This document shows positions 18,058 to 27,016 of a DNA stretch of 64,000 nt, piece by piece; position 1 is the first letter of the stretch, and the number at the start of each line of letters is the position of its first letter. The notes beneath the pieces were generated by a model, which was given only the letters and a program-made list of their open reading frames with translations, was not told where the DNA came from and did not search any database. The translations under genes and the position numbers were made by a program. The DNA is from Gelidibacter japonicus (GTDB lineage Bacteria; Bacteroidota; Bacteroidia; Flavobacteriales; Flavobacteriaceae): contig NZ_BJKB01000016.1 of the NCBI RefSeq assembly GCF_010725055.1, forward strand, positions 1-64,000, written 5' to 3'.

Positions 18058-20484
18058 TTATCGCAATTCTGCTCCAAGTTGTTTTTCAAAATTGGATTTT
18101 AGCTTTTGCATAATTTTGTCAACCTGTTTATCCGTCATGGTGCTGTGCTCGTCCTGGAATTTAAAACTCACTGCGTAACTTTTCTTTCCTTTTGGAAGTT
18201 TTTCACCCTGGTAAACATCAAATAAATCGACATCCTTCAGCAAGCGCTTCTCGGTTTGGTTGGCAATGGTATCGATGGCTTCAAAAGTGACCTTGTCATC
18301 TACCAAGAGTGCGAAATCGCGTCTTGTAGAAGGGTATTTAGGTAGTTCCTTAAAGTTGATTCTGTTGTGTTTAGCCAAATCAATCACATTGTCCCAATTG
18401 AAATCTGCAAACAATACATCTTGCGAAATATCAAAATGCTTCATGATTTTTTTATTGACCAGACCAAAATCGACTAGTGTCTTTTTACCGATTCGCAGGC
18501 TAATTCCTTCGCTATAAAGACCTTTATCAACAGGTGAGACGGTAACTTTATTTAGACCTAATCGCTCCAAGAGGGCTGTAATGATCCCCTTCAAATAAAA
18601 GAAATTGCTTGGTTGCTGTATGGTATTCCATCGTTCGGCGTCTTTATTTCCAGTGACAAAAAGTGCTAAATGCTTATTTTCAATATACTTGCCATCATGG
18701 CTGTGATAGGTTTTTCCAAATTCAAAAAGCTTTAGATCCGAACGTCTTCTGTTGATGTTTCTATTAATGGCTTCAAGTCCCGAGAACAGTAAACTTTGGC
18801 GCATCACGCTTAAATCATGACTCAATGGATTGAGCATGGTGACATTGTGCTCTTCTTTTAAATCGGGACTTAATTTTGCATAAGTAGGGGTGGTCAACGA
18901 ATTCGATAAAATTTCGTAGAACCCTTGTGCTGCCAATTGGTTACCCGTTACATTCTGAAGTTTAAAATCTTCAAAACGCGAAGTTGGGGAGATAGAGGCG
19001 TTTAATTTTTCGGTAAAATTGATATTGTTGTATCCATATATTCTCAAAATTTCCTCAATCACATCGGCTTCACGTACCACATCATTTCTATAGGCTGGCA
19101 CCATTAAGCCCAAGCCAGTTTCAGTAACGTTGTTAACCTTGATATCTAATGACATCAAAATGCTCTTGATGGTATCCTTGGGGATTTCTTCACCGATTAG
19201 TTTTTGCGCATTGGCAAAACTGAAATGTACTGGGGAATCTTCTATTTTCTTAGGATAGAAGTCTACGAGATTATTGGTAACATAGCCCCCTGCGACTTCT
19301 TGTATCAATAGGGCAGTACGTTTTAGGGCGTATTCTGTGATGTTTGGATCAACACCTCGTTCAAAACGAAATGAGGCATCTGTATTTAACCCATGTCTTT
19401 TGGCAGATTTCCGAACACTGATCGGGTTGAAATAAGCACTTTCTAAGAAAATGCTAGTAGTCTGTTCTGTAACTCCCGAATTTTCGCCACCAAAAATACC
19501 GGCAAGACACATTGGTTTTACGGCATCGCAAATCATCAGATCCTCTTCGTGCAATTCACGCTCAACACCATCTAAAGTTTTAAATTTCGTTCCTTTCGGT
19601 AGCGTTTTCACAATCACTTTATTGCCTTCAATCTTGTTGGCATCAAATGCATGTAAGGGTTGTCCGAGCTCATGAAGAACGTAATTTGTAATATCAACGA
19701 TGTTGTTTTTTGGGGTGATCCCAATTGCTTTCAGTCTGTTTTGTAACCAAATAGGTGAAGTATCGACTTTTACATCGGAAATAGTCACACCACAATAACG
19801 AGGTGCCAACTCTTTGTTTAGGACTTCAACATCAATTTTCAAAGTCCCCTGATCAACCCTAAATGCACTTACTGATGGTGTAATTAACTCCACGTGCATG
19901 TTTTTTTGCGAAAGTCCAGCTTTAAGGTCTCTGGCAGTGCCAAAGTGGCTCATGGCATCAGCTCTGTTTGGTGTAAGGCCAATTTCAAAAACCTGATCAT
20001 TTTCTACTTTGTAGATATCAGCCAATAAAGTGCCCACTGACAGGTCATTATCAAGCACTAAAATTCCTTCGTGAGAGTCGCCAAGCCCTAATTCGTCTTC
20101 TGCACAGATCATCCCATGGCTCTCTTCACCTCGTATCTTTCCTTTTTTAATGATCCAAGCTTCTCCTTCAGAGGTGTATAATGTGGTTCCGATGGTAGCA
20201 ACAGGTACTTTTTGACCAGCGGCTACGTTGGGTGCGCCACAAACAATTTGTAATGGTGTTCCAGAACCAATGTTTACCGTGGTTACTTTAAGGCGGTCTG
20301 CATTGGGATGTTGGACGCAGGTAAGCACTTCGCCAACCACAATGCCTTCCAATCCCCCTTTAATAGATTGGAATGGCTGGATGCCTTCAACCTCAAGGCC
20401 CAAGTCGGTAAGGAGTTCACTAGTTTGTTCAGGTGTCCAATCTATATTTACAAATTGCTTTAACCAATTATATGAAATCTTCAT
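18058..20484 (-). CDS. pheT: Phenylalanyl-tRNA synthetase beta subunit
   Basis: 808 residues, the full bacterial length. Domains in order: N-terminal core, EMAP/tRNA-binding domain (about 40-150, GEVLTCVQHPNADRLKVTTV), B3/4 editing domain (about 210-390, SFRFERGVDPNITEYAL), B5 domain, catalytic-like domain (about 500-700) and C-terminal ferredoxin-fold anticodon-binding domain (from about 715, KYPSTRRDFALLVDD). It works with PheS, which is not in the window. Confidence 0.97.
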   Translation of the reverse strand: MKISYNWLKQFVNIDWTPEQTSELLTDLGLEVEGIQPFQSIKGGLEGIVVGEVLTCVQHPNADRLKVTTVNIGSGTPLQIVCGAPNVAAGQKVPVATIGTTLYTSEGEAWIIKKGKIRGEESHGMICAEDELGLGDSHEGILVLDNDLSVGTLLADIYKVENDQVFEIGLTPNRADAMSHFGTARDLKAGLSQKNMHVELITPSVSAFRVDQGTLKIDVEVLNKELAPRYCGVTISDVKVDTSPIWLQNRLKAIGITPKNNIVDITNYVLHELGQPLHAFDANKIEGNKVIVKTLPKGTKFKTLDGVERELHEEDLMICDAVKPMCLAGIFGGENSGVTEQTTSIFLESAYFNPISVRKSAKRHGLNTDASFRFERGVDPNITEYALKRTALLIQEVAGGYVTNNLVDFYPKKIEDSPVHFSFANAQKLIGEEIPKDTIKSILMSLDIKVNNVTETGLGLMVPAYRNDVVREADVIEEILRIYGYNNINFTEKLNASISPTSRFEDFKLQNVTGNQLAAQGFYEILSNSLTTPTYAKLSPDLKEEHNVTMLNPLSHDLSVMRQSLLFSGLEAINRNINRRRSDLKLFEFGKTYHSHDGKYIENKHLALFVTGNKDAERWNTIQQPSNFFYLKGIITALLERLGLNKVTVSPVDKGLYSEGISLRIGKKTLVDFGLVNKKIMKHFDISQDVLFADFNWDNVIDLAKHNRINFKELPKYPSTRRDFALLVDDKVTFEAIDTIANQTEKRLLKDVDLFDVYQGEKLPKGKKSYAVSFKFQDEHSTMTDKQVDKIMQKLKSNFEKQLGAELR

Positions 20485-20686
20485 TTTTTGAGTGTTATAC
20501 TATAGGTTGATGATTTTTAGGCAATATTTTCTTATTTGAACAATCCTCAGTGGACCAAATATTGCATCTAATTTTAAATTCGGGGTAAAGATAATAATAG
20601 TATATAGTTATAGAAATGGTAAATAATTTTATTTTTTCTGATTTTTAGCTTTATTTTAACCCTCAACTAAAAGCCCCAAATAGATT

Positions 20687-21898
20687 ATGAAGATTTGGTT
20701 TATTATTTTATCCTTTTTTACAATGGTTTCCTGCAATAAGGATAATTCAAAGAAAATGCAACATGGGCATTGGCGGGGTGAACTACAAATTAATGATCAA
20801 GAGAATTTACCTTTTAATTTTGAGGTTACGGCCGACAAAAGTTTGAAGGTTCTTAACGGAGAAGAAGTCATTTTAGTAGATGAAGTGACCTATAGAAACG
20901 ATTCTATTTTTATTAAAATGCCTGTTTTTGAGGGCTATTTCGCAGTAAGGCTTACTGACGAAGGAATGCGGGGAAACTATATCAATGACGATATGAACAT
21001 GAAGATGCCCTTCAAGGCCATTTATAATGTTCAAGACAGATTTGAAATCAAAGAAGCGCCTTCGGCCAATATTTCAGGAACCTGGGAGGTGGTATTTAGC
21101 CCTGATTCCGCTCAGGGAATCTACTTTGCCAAAGGCATTTTTGAGCAAGATGGGCAAAAAGTAACGGGAACCTTTAGAACCAAAATTGGCGATTACAGAT
21201 ATTTGGAAGGGATTATGAATGGGAATGAATTGAAAATGTCTGCCTTTGATGGGGCACACGCATTTTTGTTTGTGGCTACGGTTAATGACAATAAGCTCAA
21301 TGGTGTATTTTATTCGGGGAATAATTGGCGTGCCTTTTTTGAGGGAAAGCAAAATGATGATTATGAACTGCCTGATGCCACGACACTCACCAAAATGCGC
21401 GATGACAATGAGCCTTTTGCTTTCAGTTTTCCTGATGAACATGGACATATCGTATCTCTTACCGATAAACAGTTCCAAGATAAGGTAGTTGTGGTACAGC
21501 TGATGGGTACTTGGTGTCCAAACTGCTTGGATGAAAGTGTTTTTTTCTCGGAATTTTCTAAACTTAATTCTGAAAAAGATGTGGAATTTGTGGCACTTGC
21601 CTTTGAAACCGCTAAAACGGATTCGTTGGCATTTGCAGGTATAAAACGCTTAAAGGACCGATTGGGAATTGATTACCCAATTTTATTGGCACAACACGGG
21701 ACTACAGATAAAATTGAGGCTCAAAAAAAGCTGCCAATGTTGACCCAGGTGGTTTCTTACCCAACTACTATATTTATTGATAAGAAAGGAAAAGTCCGAA
21801 GGATTCACACAGGTTTCAATGGTCCCGCAACTGGTGAGAAATACATGGAGTTTAAAGATGAATTCACTGTTTTTGTGAACGAGCTCCTGAAGGAATAA
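20687..21898 (+). CDS. Thioredoxin-fold (TlpA-like) lipoprotein
   Basis: 403 residues. A lipoprotein signal (FFTMVSCNKDNSK) is followed by two beta-rich N-terminal stretches (about 25-230), then a TlpA/AhpC-TSA thioredoxin domain (about 240-400) with the active-site pair in MGTWCPNCLDES. It should reduce or exchange disulfides in the periplasm, or act as a peroxiredoxin-like enzyme. The N-terminal part (GTWEVVFSPDSAQGIYFAKG) resembles the small lipoprotein at 6660-7040, suggesting a shared domain. Its stop codon abuts the broken miaE remnant. Confidence 0.85.
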   Translation: MKIWFIILSFFTMVSCNKDNSKKMQHGHWRGELQINDQENLPFNFEVTADKSLKVLNGEEVILVDEVTYRNDSIFIKMPVFEGYFAVRLTDEGMRGNYINDDMNMKMPFKAIYNVQDRFEIKEAPSANISGTWEVVFSPDSAQGIYFAKGIFEQDGQKVTGTFRTKIGDYRYLEGIMNGNELKMSAFDGAHAFLFVATVNDNKLNGVFYSGNNWRAFFEGKQNDDYELPDATTLTKMRDDNEPFAFSFPDEHGHIVSLTDKQFQDKVVVVQLMGTWCPNCLDESVFFSEFSKLNSEKDVEFVALAFETAKTDSLAFAGIKRLKDRLGIDYPILLAQHGTTDKIEAQKKLPMLTQVVSYPTTIFIDKKGKVRRIHTGFNGPATGEKYMEFKDEFTVFVNELLKE

Positions 21899-22021
21899 CT
21901 ATGTGATAGCATTGGTGGCGGCTTTTTGTTCACACCATGCATGATCGGTCAAAATTTCTTCTAAATTTTCTTCGGCTATGGATGCCCAACGCGGATCAGT
22001 TTCTAATTTGAGATGCAACAT
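21899..22021 (-). pseudogene. miaE: 5' fragment of miaE-like tRNA hydroxylase
   Basis: From ATG 22021 the minus strand encodes 40 residues that match the N-terminal segment of tRNA-(ms2io6A)-hydroxylase as I remember it in this group (LKLETDPRW, EEILTDHAWCEQKAATNAI). The frame ends at TAG 21899-21901, exactly against the stop of the TlpA-like gene, whereas the enzyme is normally about 190-200 residues with its di-iron ligands further on. The rest of the gene is missing here. The most likely cause is a deletion or rearrangement whose edge is the end of the lipoprotein gene. Confidence 0.7.
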
Positions 22022-22226
22022 ATGAGCAGTATTAGATTAAACTTCGGAAACAGGTTCAGAAGGTAGTGTTATTTTGAAATATGGTTAAAAGCGATAAATA
22101 TGTCACTTATCGAAATTTTGACTTTATACGCAGTCTAAAAAATTAAATCTAAAATCACTAAGACGTTATTTATTTTGAAGACGATAGAGTTGATTTGAGA
22201 TCCGTTCTAAGACCATAGCGGTTAGT

Positions 22227-23135
22227 TCAATTGCTGATCATATAATCATAAACCGTTTTAGAGATTTTGGCCAACTGATCGGTTCCTTTATCAAAATCTT
22301 TCAAGTTTTTTGAAAGTAAAACTAATATATAAGTACGGCCATCAGGTAGATAAACAATTCCCGCATCGTGGTGTACTCCAGTTATAGAACCGGTTTTGTG
22401 GGCCACTTGAACTTCCTTGGGTAGATACATCGGGATTAGGTCATTGTGCTGTTGATCTTTTAAAATAGTGATCATCGCCTCACAATCTCCTTGTCTACCA
22501 GCAGTGTTGTTGGCAATAGCTTCCATGATAATCATTAAATCCCGAGCGGTGGTGGAATTGCTCAGGCCTTGGTCATAGGCTTTTTGGTCTTCGACGCCTC
22601 TCAGGACCTCTATATTTCTTGCGCCTAAACTTCGCATTGTTGCCGTTGTGTTTTTGGCACCAACCAGTTCAATAAGGACGTTGGTTGCTAAATTGCTGCT
22701 CACGGTAATCATGCTGTGCATCAGGTCACTGAGTGCTACTTTGGTGCCGATTTGACTGTAAATAATATCGTCACTATCATCGTTTATGTCCATGCTGTAC
22801 AAACTGCCGTCCACAATGCTTTTGAATTCATTTTTCAATAAAATTGAATCCTGCAAATCTATTTTTCCTTCGTGATCTTGTTTAAACAATTCAATCATTA
22901 CGGGTACTTTCATGGTACTGGCCGCATGAAATTTTTCGTCGACGTTGATCAATAAACTGTCTTTGGGTTGAGACAAGCTGTAAAATGCCACTGCGATGTT
23001 GCCGTCTATGGAATCAATTTGGGCTTGAATGTTTTGTTCGAATTTTTCCTTATTAGAAACTTTGTCTGTACAAGAGAAAAGGGGAATTAAAAGTGAAACA
23101 AAAATAATAATCGAAAATGTTTTCAAAATGTTCAT
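22227..23135 (-). CDS. Class A beta-lactamase-like serine hydrolase (lipoprotein)
   Basis: 302 residues with a lipobox (IPLFSCTDK). The penicillin-binding fold motifs are present: Ser73-x-x-Lys76 (AASTMK), SSN in place of SDN (TVSSNLATN), and KTGSITG near the end. The omega-loop region reads GVEDQKAYDQGLS, not a clear ExxLN, so true beta-lactam hydrolysis is uncertain. It could equally be a peptidoglycan-related or esterase-type hydrolase. Anchored lipoprotein, followed by a second serine hydrolase gene 61 bases upstream in the same direction. Confidence 0.85.
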   Translation of the reverse strand: MNILKTFSIIIFVSLLIPLFSCTDKVSNKEKFEQNIQAQIDSIDGNIAVAFYSLSQPKDSLLINVDEKFHAASTMKVPVMIELFKQDHEGKIDLQDSILLKNEFKSIVDGSLYSMDINDDSDDIIYSQIGTKVALSDLMHSMITVSSNLATNVLIELVGAKNTTATMRSLGARNIEVLRGVEDQKAYDQGLSNSTTARDLMIIMEAIANNTAGRQGDCEAMITILKDQQHNDLIPMYLPKEVQVAHKTGSITGVHHDAGIVYLPDGRTYILVLLSKNLKDFDKGTDQLAKISKTVYDYMISN

Positions 23136-23196
23136 GATGGTGGTTGGTTTTATGTTCTATTGTTAAGGTCTATGTGATTCATTTTCAATTATGCTG

Positions 23197-24324
23197 TTAA
23201 ATGTGTAGCCAATTATTTTTGATCAACCATTCCGTAATAAATTCTGTAAATCCATCAACATCCCTTCGGGTATTGCACAGAATTATAAATGTAATATCTT
23301 TTTGGGGCACTGTAACATAATTGCATAAAAAACCACCTTGGCTTCCCGTGTGCCCAACTGTTTTTAAACCATCTGTGGTTTTGTCGATAAACCAAGACCA
23401 GCCTATAAAAGGGGCCGTATCATCTTCCCAATCTGGCCATGGTTTTATGGTTCTTGAATCTTCTAGGATGGAATCTGATATAAGTTTATGTTTTTGTAAT
23501 GCCAATTCATATTTGGCCAATTCATTGACTGAACTCCAAACGCCACCGTTGCCGGCCGCTGCAAAAGTAGGCTCCTCTCCATAGTCTTTTTCAATCCAGT
23601 CTCCGTTGCTCTTTAAGTAGGCATGAGAGACGCCCGTTTCAGGGTGTGGACCATCGGTAATGGTGCTCGTGGTCATACCAGACGGCTTGAAAATGTTGTC
23701 CGCAACATATTTTTGCCATTTCATCCCGCTCACCTCTTCAATGATCAAAGCCAATGCATTGTATGCAGGGTTGGAATATTCGTAATGGGTACCAGGTTCA
23801 AAATTTAGATCTTCAGCTTGCGTTGTTGGGTACCAATTTTCTTCGTCTTTAGCAGTTAGGTAGAAAATAGAATCCGTTTTGGTTTCCCTATTGTCTTGTA
23901 AGCCGGAAGTGTGGGTGATTAAATGTTTGATTTTTACTTTGTCGGCAATGGACTTGTTCTTGAAATTAGGAAAGTATTTGGCCATATTATCTTCGACCGA
24001 AAGCTTGCCTTCTGCTTGAAGCATTAAAATAGCATTGGAAACAAAAGTTTTTGAAATGGATCCTATGTTGAACAAGGTGTTTTCGTCAATCTTGGTTTTT
24101 AGTTCAAGATCGGCAAGTCCATATCCCTTGCTGAAAATGATGCTGTCGCCTTTCATGATTAAAATTGCTCCTCCGGGTTCATCAGCAGGCATGTTGATTG
24201 AGAAATAGGAATCTAATTGGCTGGTATCTAATATATCTGTTTGCCCTGTTGTCTCTTTTGTGTCTTTACAGTTGAGTATGAGCAATATCATCGTAAGTGG
24301 TAGAAAAAAATTGAATTTTCTCAT
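23197..24324 (-). CDS. Class C beta-lactamase/PBP-type serine hydrolase (lipoprotein)
   Basis: 375 residues with a lipoprotein signal (ILLILNCKDTK). Beta-lactamase superfamily (AmpC/Pbp4*/EstB) motifs: SxxK in GSISKTFVSN, YxN in YEYSNPAYNAL, and HTGSQGG replacing KTG. Such proteins are usually D-aminopeptidases, esterases or carboxypeptidases rather than resistance enzymes. It sits just upstream of, and reads towards, the class A-like gene, so the pair may be co-expressed and act on the same kind of periplasmic substrate (inference). Confidence 0.88.
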   Translation of the reverse strand: MRKFNFFLPLTMILLILNCKDTKETTGQTDILDTSQLDSYFSINMPADEPGGAILIMKGDSIIFSKGYGLADLELKTKIDENTLFNIGSISKTFVSNAILMLQAEGKLSVEDNMAKYFPNFKNKSIADKVKIKHLITHTSGLQDNRETKTDSIFYLTAKDEENWYPTTQAEDLNFEPGTHYEYSNPAYNALALIIEEVSGMKWQKYVADNIFKPSGMTTSTITDGPHPETGVSHAYLKSNGDWIEKDYGEEPTFAAAGNGGVWSSVNELAKYELALQKHKLISDSILEDSRTIKPWPDWEDDTAPFIGWSWFIDKTTDGLKTVGHTGSQGGFLCNYVTVPQKDITFIILCNTRRDVDGFTEFITEWLIKNNWLHI

Positions 24325-24517
24325 TTGATTTTGTTTAAATTAAAACCCCGCTTGAAAGGCCGGGCAGGAATGAAACTTAGTGCATTCCACTCAAATTTAG
24401 GAAAAATGTGAGATGAATTCAGAATTTTGGATGAAAACACCTCAGAATGGACATTTTAATGCGAAGATCGCTGAACGCTGACTCCCTGTCCCTAGTTTTA
24501 GCGAGAGAGGAAAACGA

Positions 24518-24580
24518 GAAAATGGAAGGAGGAAAATGGAAGAAGGAAAATAGAAAATAGAAAATAGAAAATAGAAAGCA
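24518..24580. repeat. 7-bp phased array, unit GAAAATA
   Basis: Nine heptamers in exact phase: GAAAATG, GAAGGAG, GAAAATG, GAAGAAG, four GAAAATA, then GAAAGCA. Lies in the 384-base gap 24325-24708, which holds no gene. The minus-strand ORF crossing it is a by-product of the repeat. Confidence 0.9.
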
Positions 24581-24607
24581 TTATCCAAAATTACGTGAGA
24601 ATTGATA

Positions 24608-24690
24608 ACTGAGGGCTGACGACTGAACTTGGCCAACTGCCAACTGCGAACTGAAAACAGATACTGAAGACTGAAGACTGCCAACTACCT
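24608..24690. repeat. 7-bp phased array, unit ACTGCCA/ACTGAAG
   Basis: About twelve heptamers built on ACTG (ACTGAGG, GCTGACG, ACTGAAC, then ACTGCCA, ACTGCGA, ACTGAAA, two ACTGAAG, ACTGCCA), with one 6-base unit breaking the phase near 24657. It ends 19 bases before the recG stop. Confidence 0.9.
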
Positions 24691-24708
24691 TCTCAATGCA
24701 CTGCCCAT

Positions 24709-26811
24709 TCATGAAATATAATTCCAAATATTTTTATACTTGGTCAACTGTCCGTAGGTGTAACGCAGTACCTTGTGCTCAGGAAGGGATAGTGAAGGGT
24801 CTGATTTTAAAATAATTTTAGCGTAATGACGGGCGTGCTGTAAAATATCTTTATCCTTGATGACATCTGCAATTTTAAGGTTCAAGACGCCGCTCTGCTG
24901 CGTTCCCATCAAATCTCCAGGTCCTCGAAGTCTCAAATCTACTTCGGCTATTTCGAATCCGTCGTTGGTACTGACCATAGTTTGTAATCTGGTTTTGCTG
25001 TCTTCACTGAGTTTATGGCTGGTCATCAAGATACAATAGCTTTGCTCTGCACCACGTCCAACACGTCCACGTAGTTGATGCAGTTGTGACAATCCGAAGC
25101 GTTCAGCGCTTTCAATGATCATTACGGAGGCGTTGGGGACGTTGACGCCAACCTCAATGACTGTCGTTGCTACCATGATTTGAGTTTCACCTTTGACAAA
25201 GCGCTCCATCTCATAATCCTTATCTGTCGGTTTCATTTGTCCGTGAACAATGGAGACCTGGTATTTGGGCATTGGAAATTCCCTGACGATACTTTCATAG
25301 CCATCCATTAAATCCTTATAGTCCATTTTTTCACTTTCCTGAATCAACGGATAGACGATATAAATTTGCCTCCCTTTTGCAATTTCATCCCGGATGAATT
25401 TAAAAACTTTCAACCGATTGGAGTCGTAGCGATGTACCGTTTTGATGTTCTTTCTTCCGGGCGGCAATTCGTCAATGACGGACACATCCAAATCCCCATA
25501 AACCGACATCGCCAAGGTTCTCGGAATTGGTGTTGCGGTCATAATTAAAATGTGCGGGGGCGAGGTGTTTTTGTGCCACAATTTGCTGCGTTGTGCAACT
25601 CCAAATCGATGCTGTTCATCAATGATTGCAAGTCCCAAATTCTTGAATTTCACCTTGTCTTCAAGGAGGGCATGAGTGCCAATTAGGATGTCCAAATCGC
25701 CATTTTCGAGGGCTTCATGAATTTTTCGTCTATCTGAAGCTTTAGTTGATCCAGTGAGCAGTTCTATTCTGATGTTCAATCCTTTACATAGTCGCAATAA
25801 TCCATGGTAGTGTTGGACTGACAAAATAGCAGTCGGCGCCATCAAACAGGCTTGAAAACCGTTGTCAAGTGCCATTAACATTGACATTAGCGCGACAATC
25901 GTTTTCCCGGAACCAACATCTCCCTGCAATAAGCGGTTCATTTGGGCATTACTTCCCAAATCGGCTCTGATTTCTTTTAACACCCGTTTTTGGGCATTGG
26001 TCAATTCGAAGGGTAAATGCTCATGATAAAAGCTGTTAAAATAATCTCCGACATGTTCAAAATTATACCCTTTAATTTTCGATTTGTGGATCAGATTTTT
26101 AATGATCAATTGCAGTTGAATATAAAATAATTCTTCAAATTTAAGTCGGAATTGTGCACGTGATAACAGTTCCTGATTTTCGGGAAAATGGATGTTGAAA
26201 AGCGCCTTGCTTTTTGAAATTAATTTGAGGTCGGACAGTAAATTCTCAGAAAGAGTTTCTTCAAATCGTCCTTTGGTTTCTAAAAATAATTGCTGCATTA
26301 TTTTGTTCAATACACGATTTGAGATGCCTTTGTTTGCCAGTTTTTCGGTGGACGGGTAAATGGGTTGCATGGCAGAACGTAGGTTCTTTTCATGCTCCTC
26401 AAGTAGTTCCATTTCTGGGTGTGGCATATTAAAAACGCCATTAAACCAATTGGTCTTCCCGAAAATGACGTATTTTTTTCCAAATTTAATGCTGTCCCTG
26501 ATCCATTTATGCCCTCTAAACCAAACGAGTTCCATAATGCCCGTTTCGTCTTTGAATGTGGCAATCAAGCGTTTGGCTCGTCCCGTCCCAGCATCTTTTA
26601 AGCTTGTAATTTCGCCAATTATTTGAACATCAGCGCTATTTCGCTGTAATTCGTTGATTTTGTAGTATTGTGTTTTGTCAATATAGCGATTGGGGAAGAG
26701 GTTGATCAGATCTTGATAGGTATGAATACCAAGTTCGCTACGGAGCAAATCAGCTCGATTTGGGCCGACACCTTTAAGGTAGTCTATGGGTGTTTGAAGA
26801 TTGGTTTTCAT
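24709..26811 (-). CDS. recG: ATP-dependent DNA helicase RecG
   Basis: 700 residues, full length for the family. The N-terminal wedge/OB-fold domain (about 1-240, with TPIDYLKGVGPNRADLL at the very start) is followed by SF2 helicase motifs: Walker A GDVGSGKTIVAL, IIDEQHRFGVAQR (DEQH box), MTATPIPRTLAMSVYGDL and QLRGRVGRG, and a C-terminal TRG segment. It reverses stalled forks and branch-migrates Holliday junctions. Confidence 0.97.
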   Translation of the reverse strand: MKTNLQTPIDYLKGVGPNRADLLRSELGIHTYQDLINLFPNRYIDKTQYYKINELQRNSADVQIIGEITSLKDAGTGRAKRLIATFKDETGIMELVWFRGHKWIRDSIKFGKKYVIFGKTNWFNGVFNMPHPEMELLEEHEKNLRSAMQPIYPSTEKLANKGISNRVLNKIMQQLFLETKGRFEETLSENLLSDLKLISKSKALFNIHFPENQELLSRAQFRLKFEELFYIQLQLIIKNLIHKSKIKGYNFEHVGDYFNSFYHEHLPFELTNAQKRVLKEIRADLGSNAQMNRLLQGDVGSGKTIVALMSMLMALDNGFQACLMAPTAILSVQHYHGLLRLCKGLNIRIELLTGSTKASDRRKIHEALENGDLDILIGTHALLEDKVKFKNLGLAIIDEQHRFGVAQRSKLWHKNTSPPHILIMTATPIPRTLAMSVYGDLDVSVIDELPPGRKNIKTVHRYDSNRLKVFKFIRDEIAKGRQIYIVYPLIQESEKMDYKDLMDGYESIVREFPMPKYQVSIVHGQMKPTDKDYEMERFVKGETQIMVATTVIEVGVNVPNASVMIIESAERFGLSQLHQLRGRVGRGAEQSYCILMTSHKLSEDSKTRLQTMVSTNDGFEIAEVDLRLRGPGDLMGTQQSGVLNLKIADVIKDKDILQHARHYAKIILKSDPSLSLPEHKVLRYTYGQLTKYKNIWNYIS

Positions 26812-27016
26812 GTTTGTTTCACGAAGTGCAAAAGCTAATTAAATGACTTCAAAAATGAACTTTAAGGTTCTTTATAACTCCTTTATGCAATACTTTGAGT
26901 GATGGCTATATCGCAAAGTTACACAAAGAAAAAGAAGTTTCACAAAGGGTTATTCGCATTGTGGAATTATCGTTTTTATTTTCTTATTTTGGTCATCACT
27001 TAACCAAAGCCCGTAA

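Noticed and set aside
24442-24684. 80-residue minus-strand ORF
   Set aside because: It runs through two heptamer arrays; its FYFLFSIFYF-type text is only the translation of repeat units.
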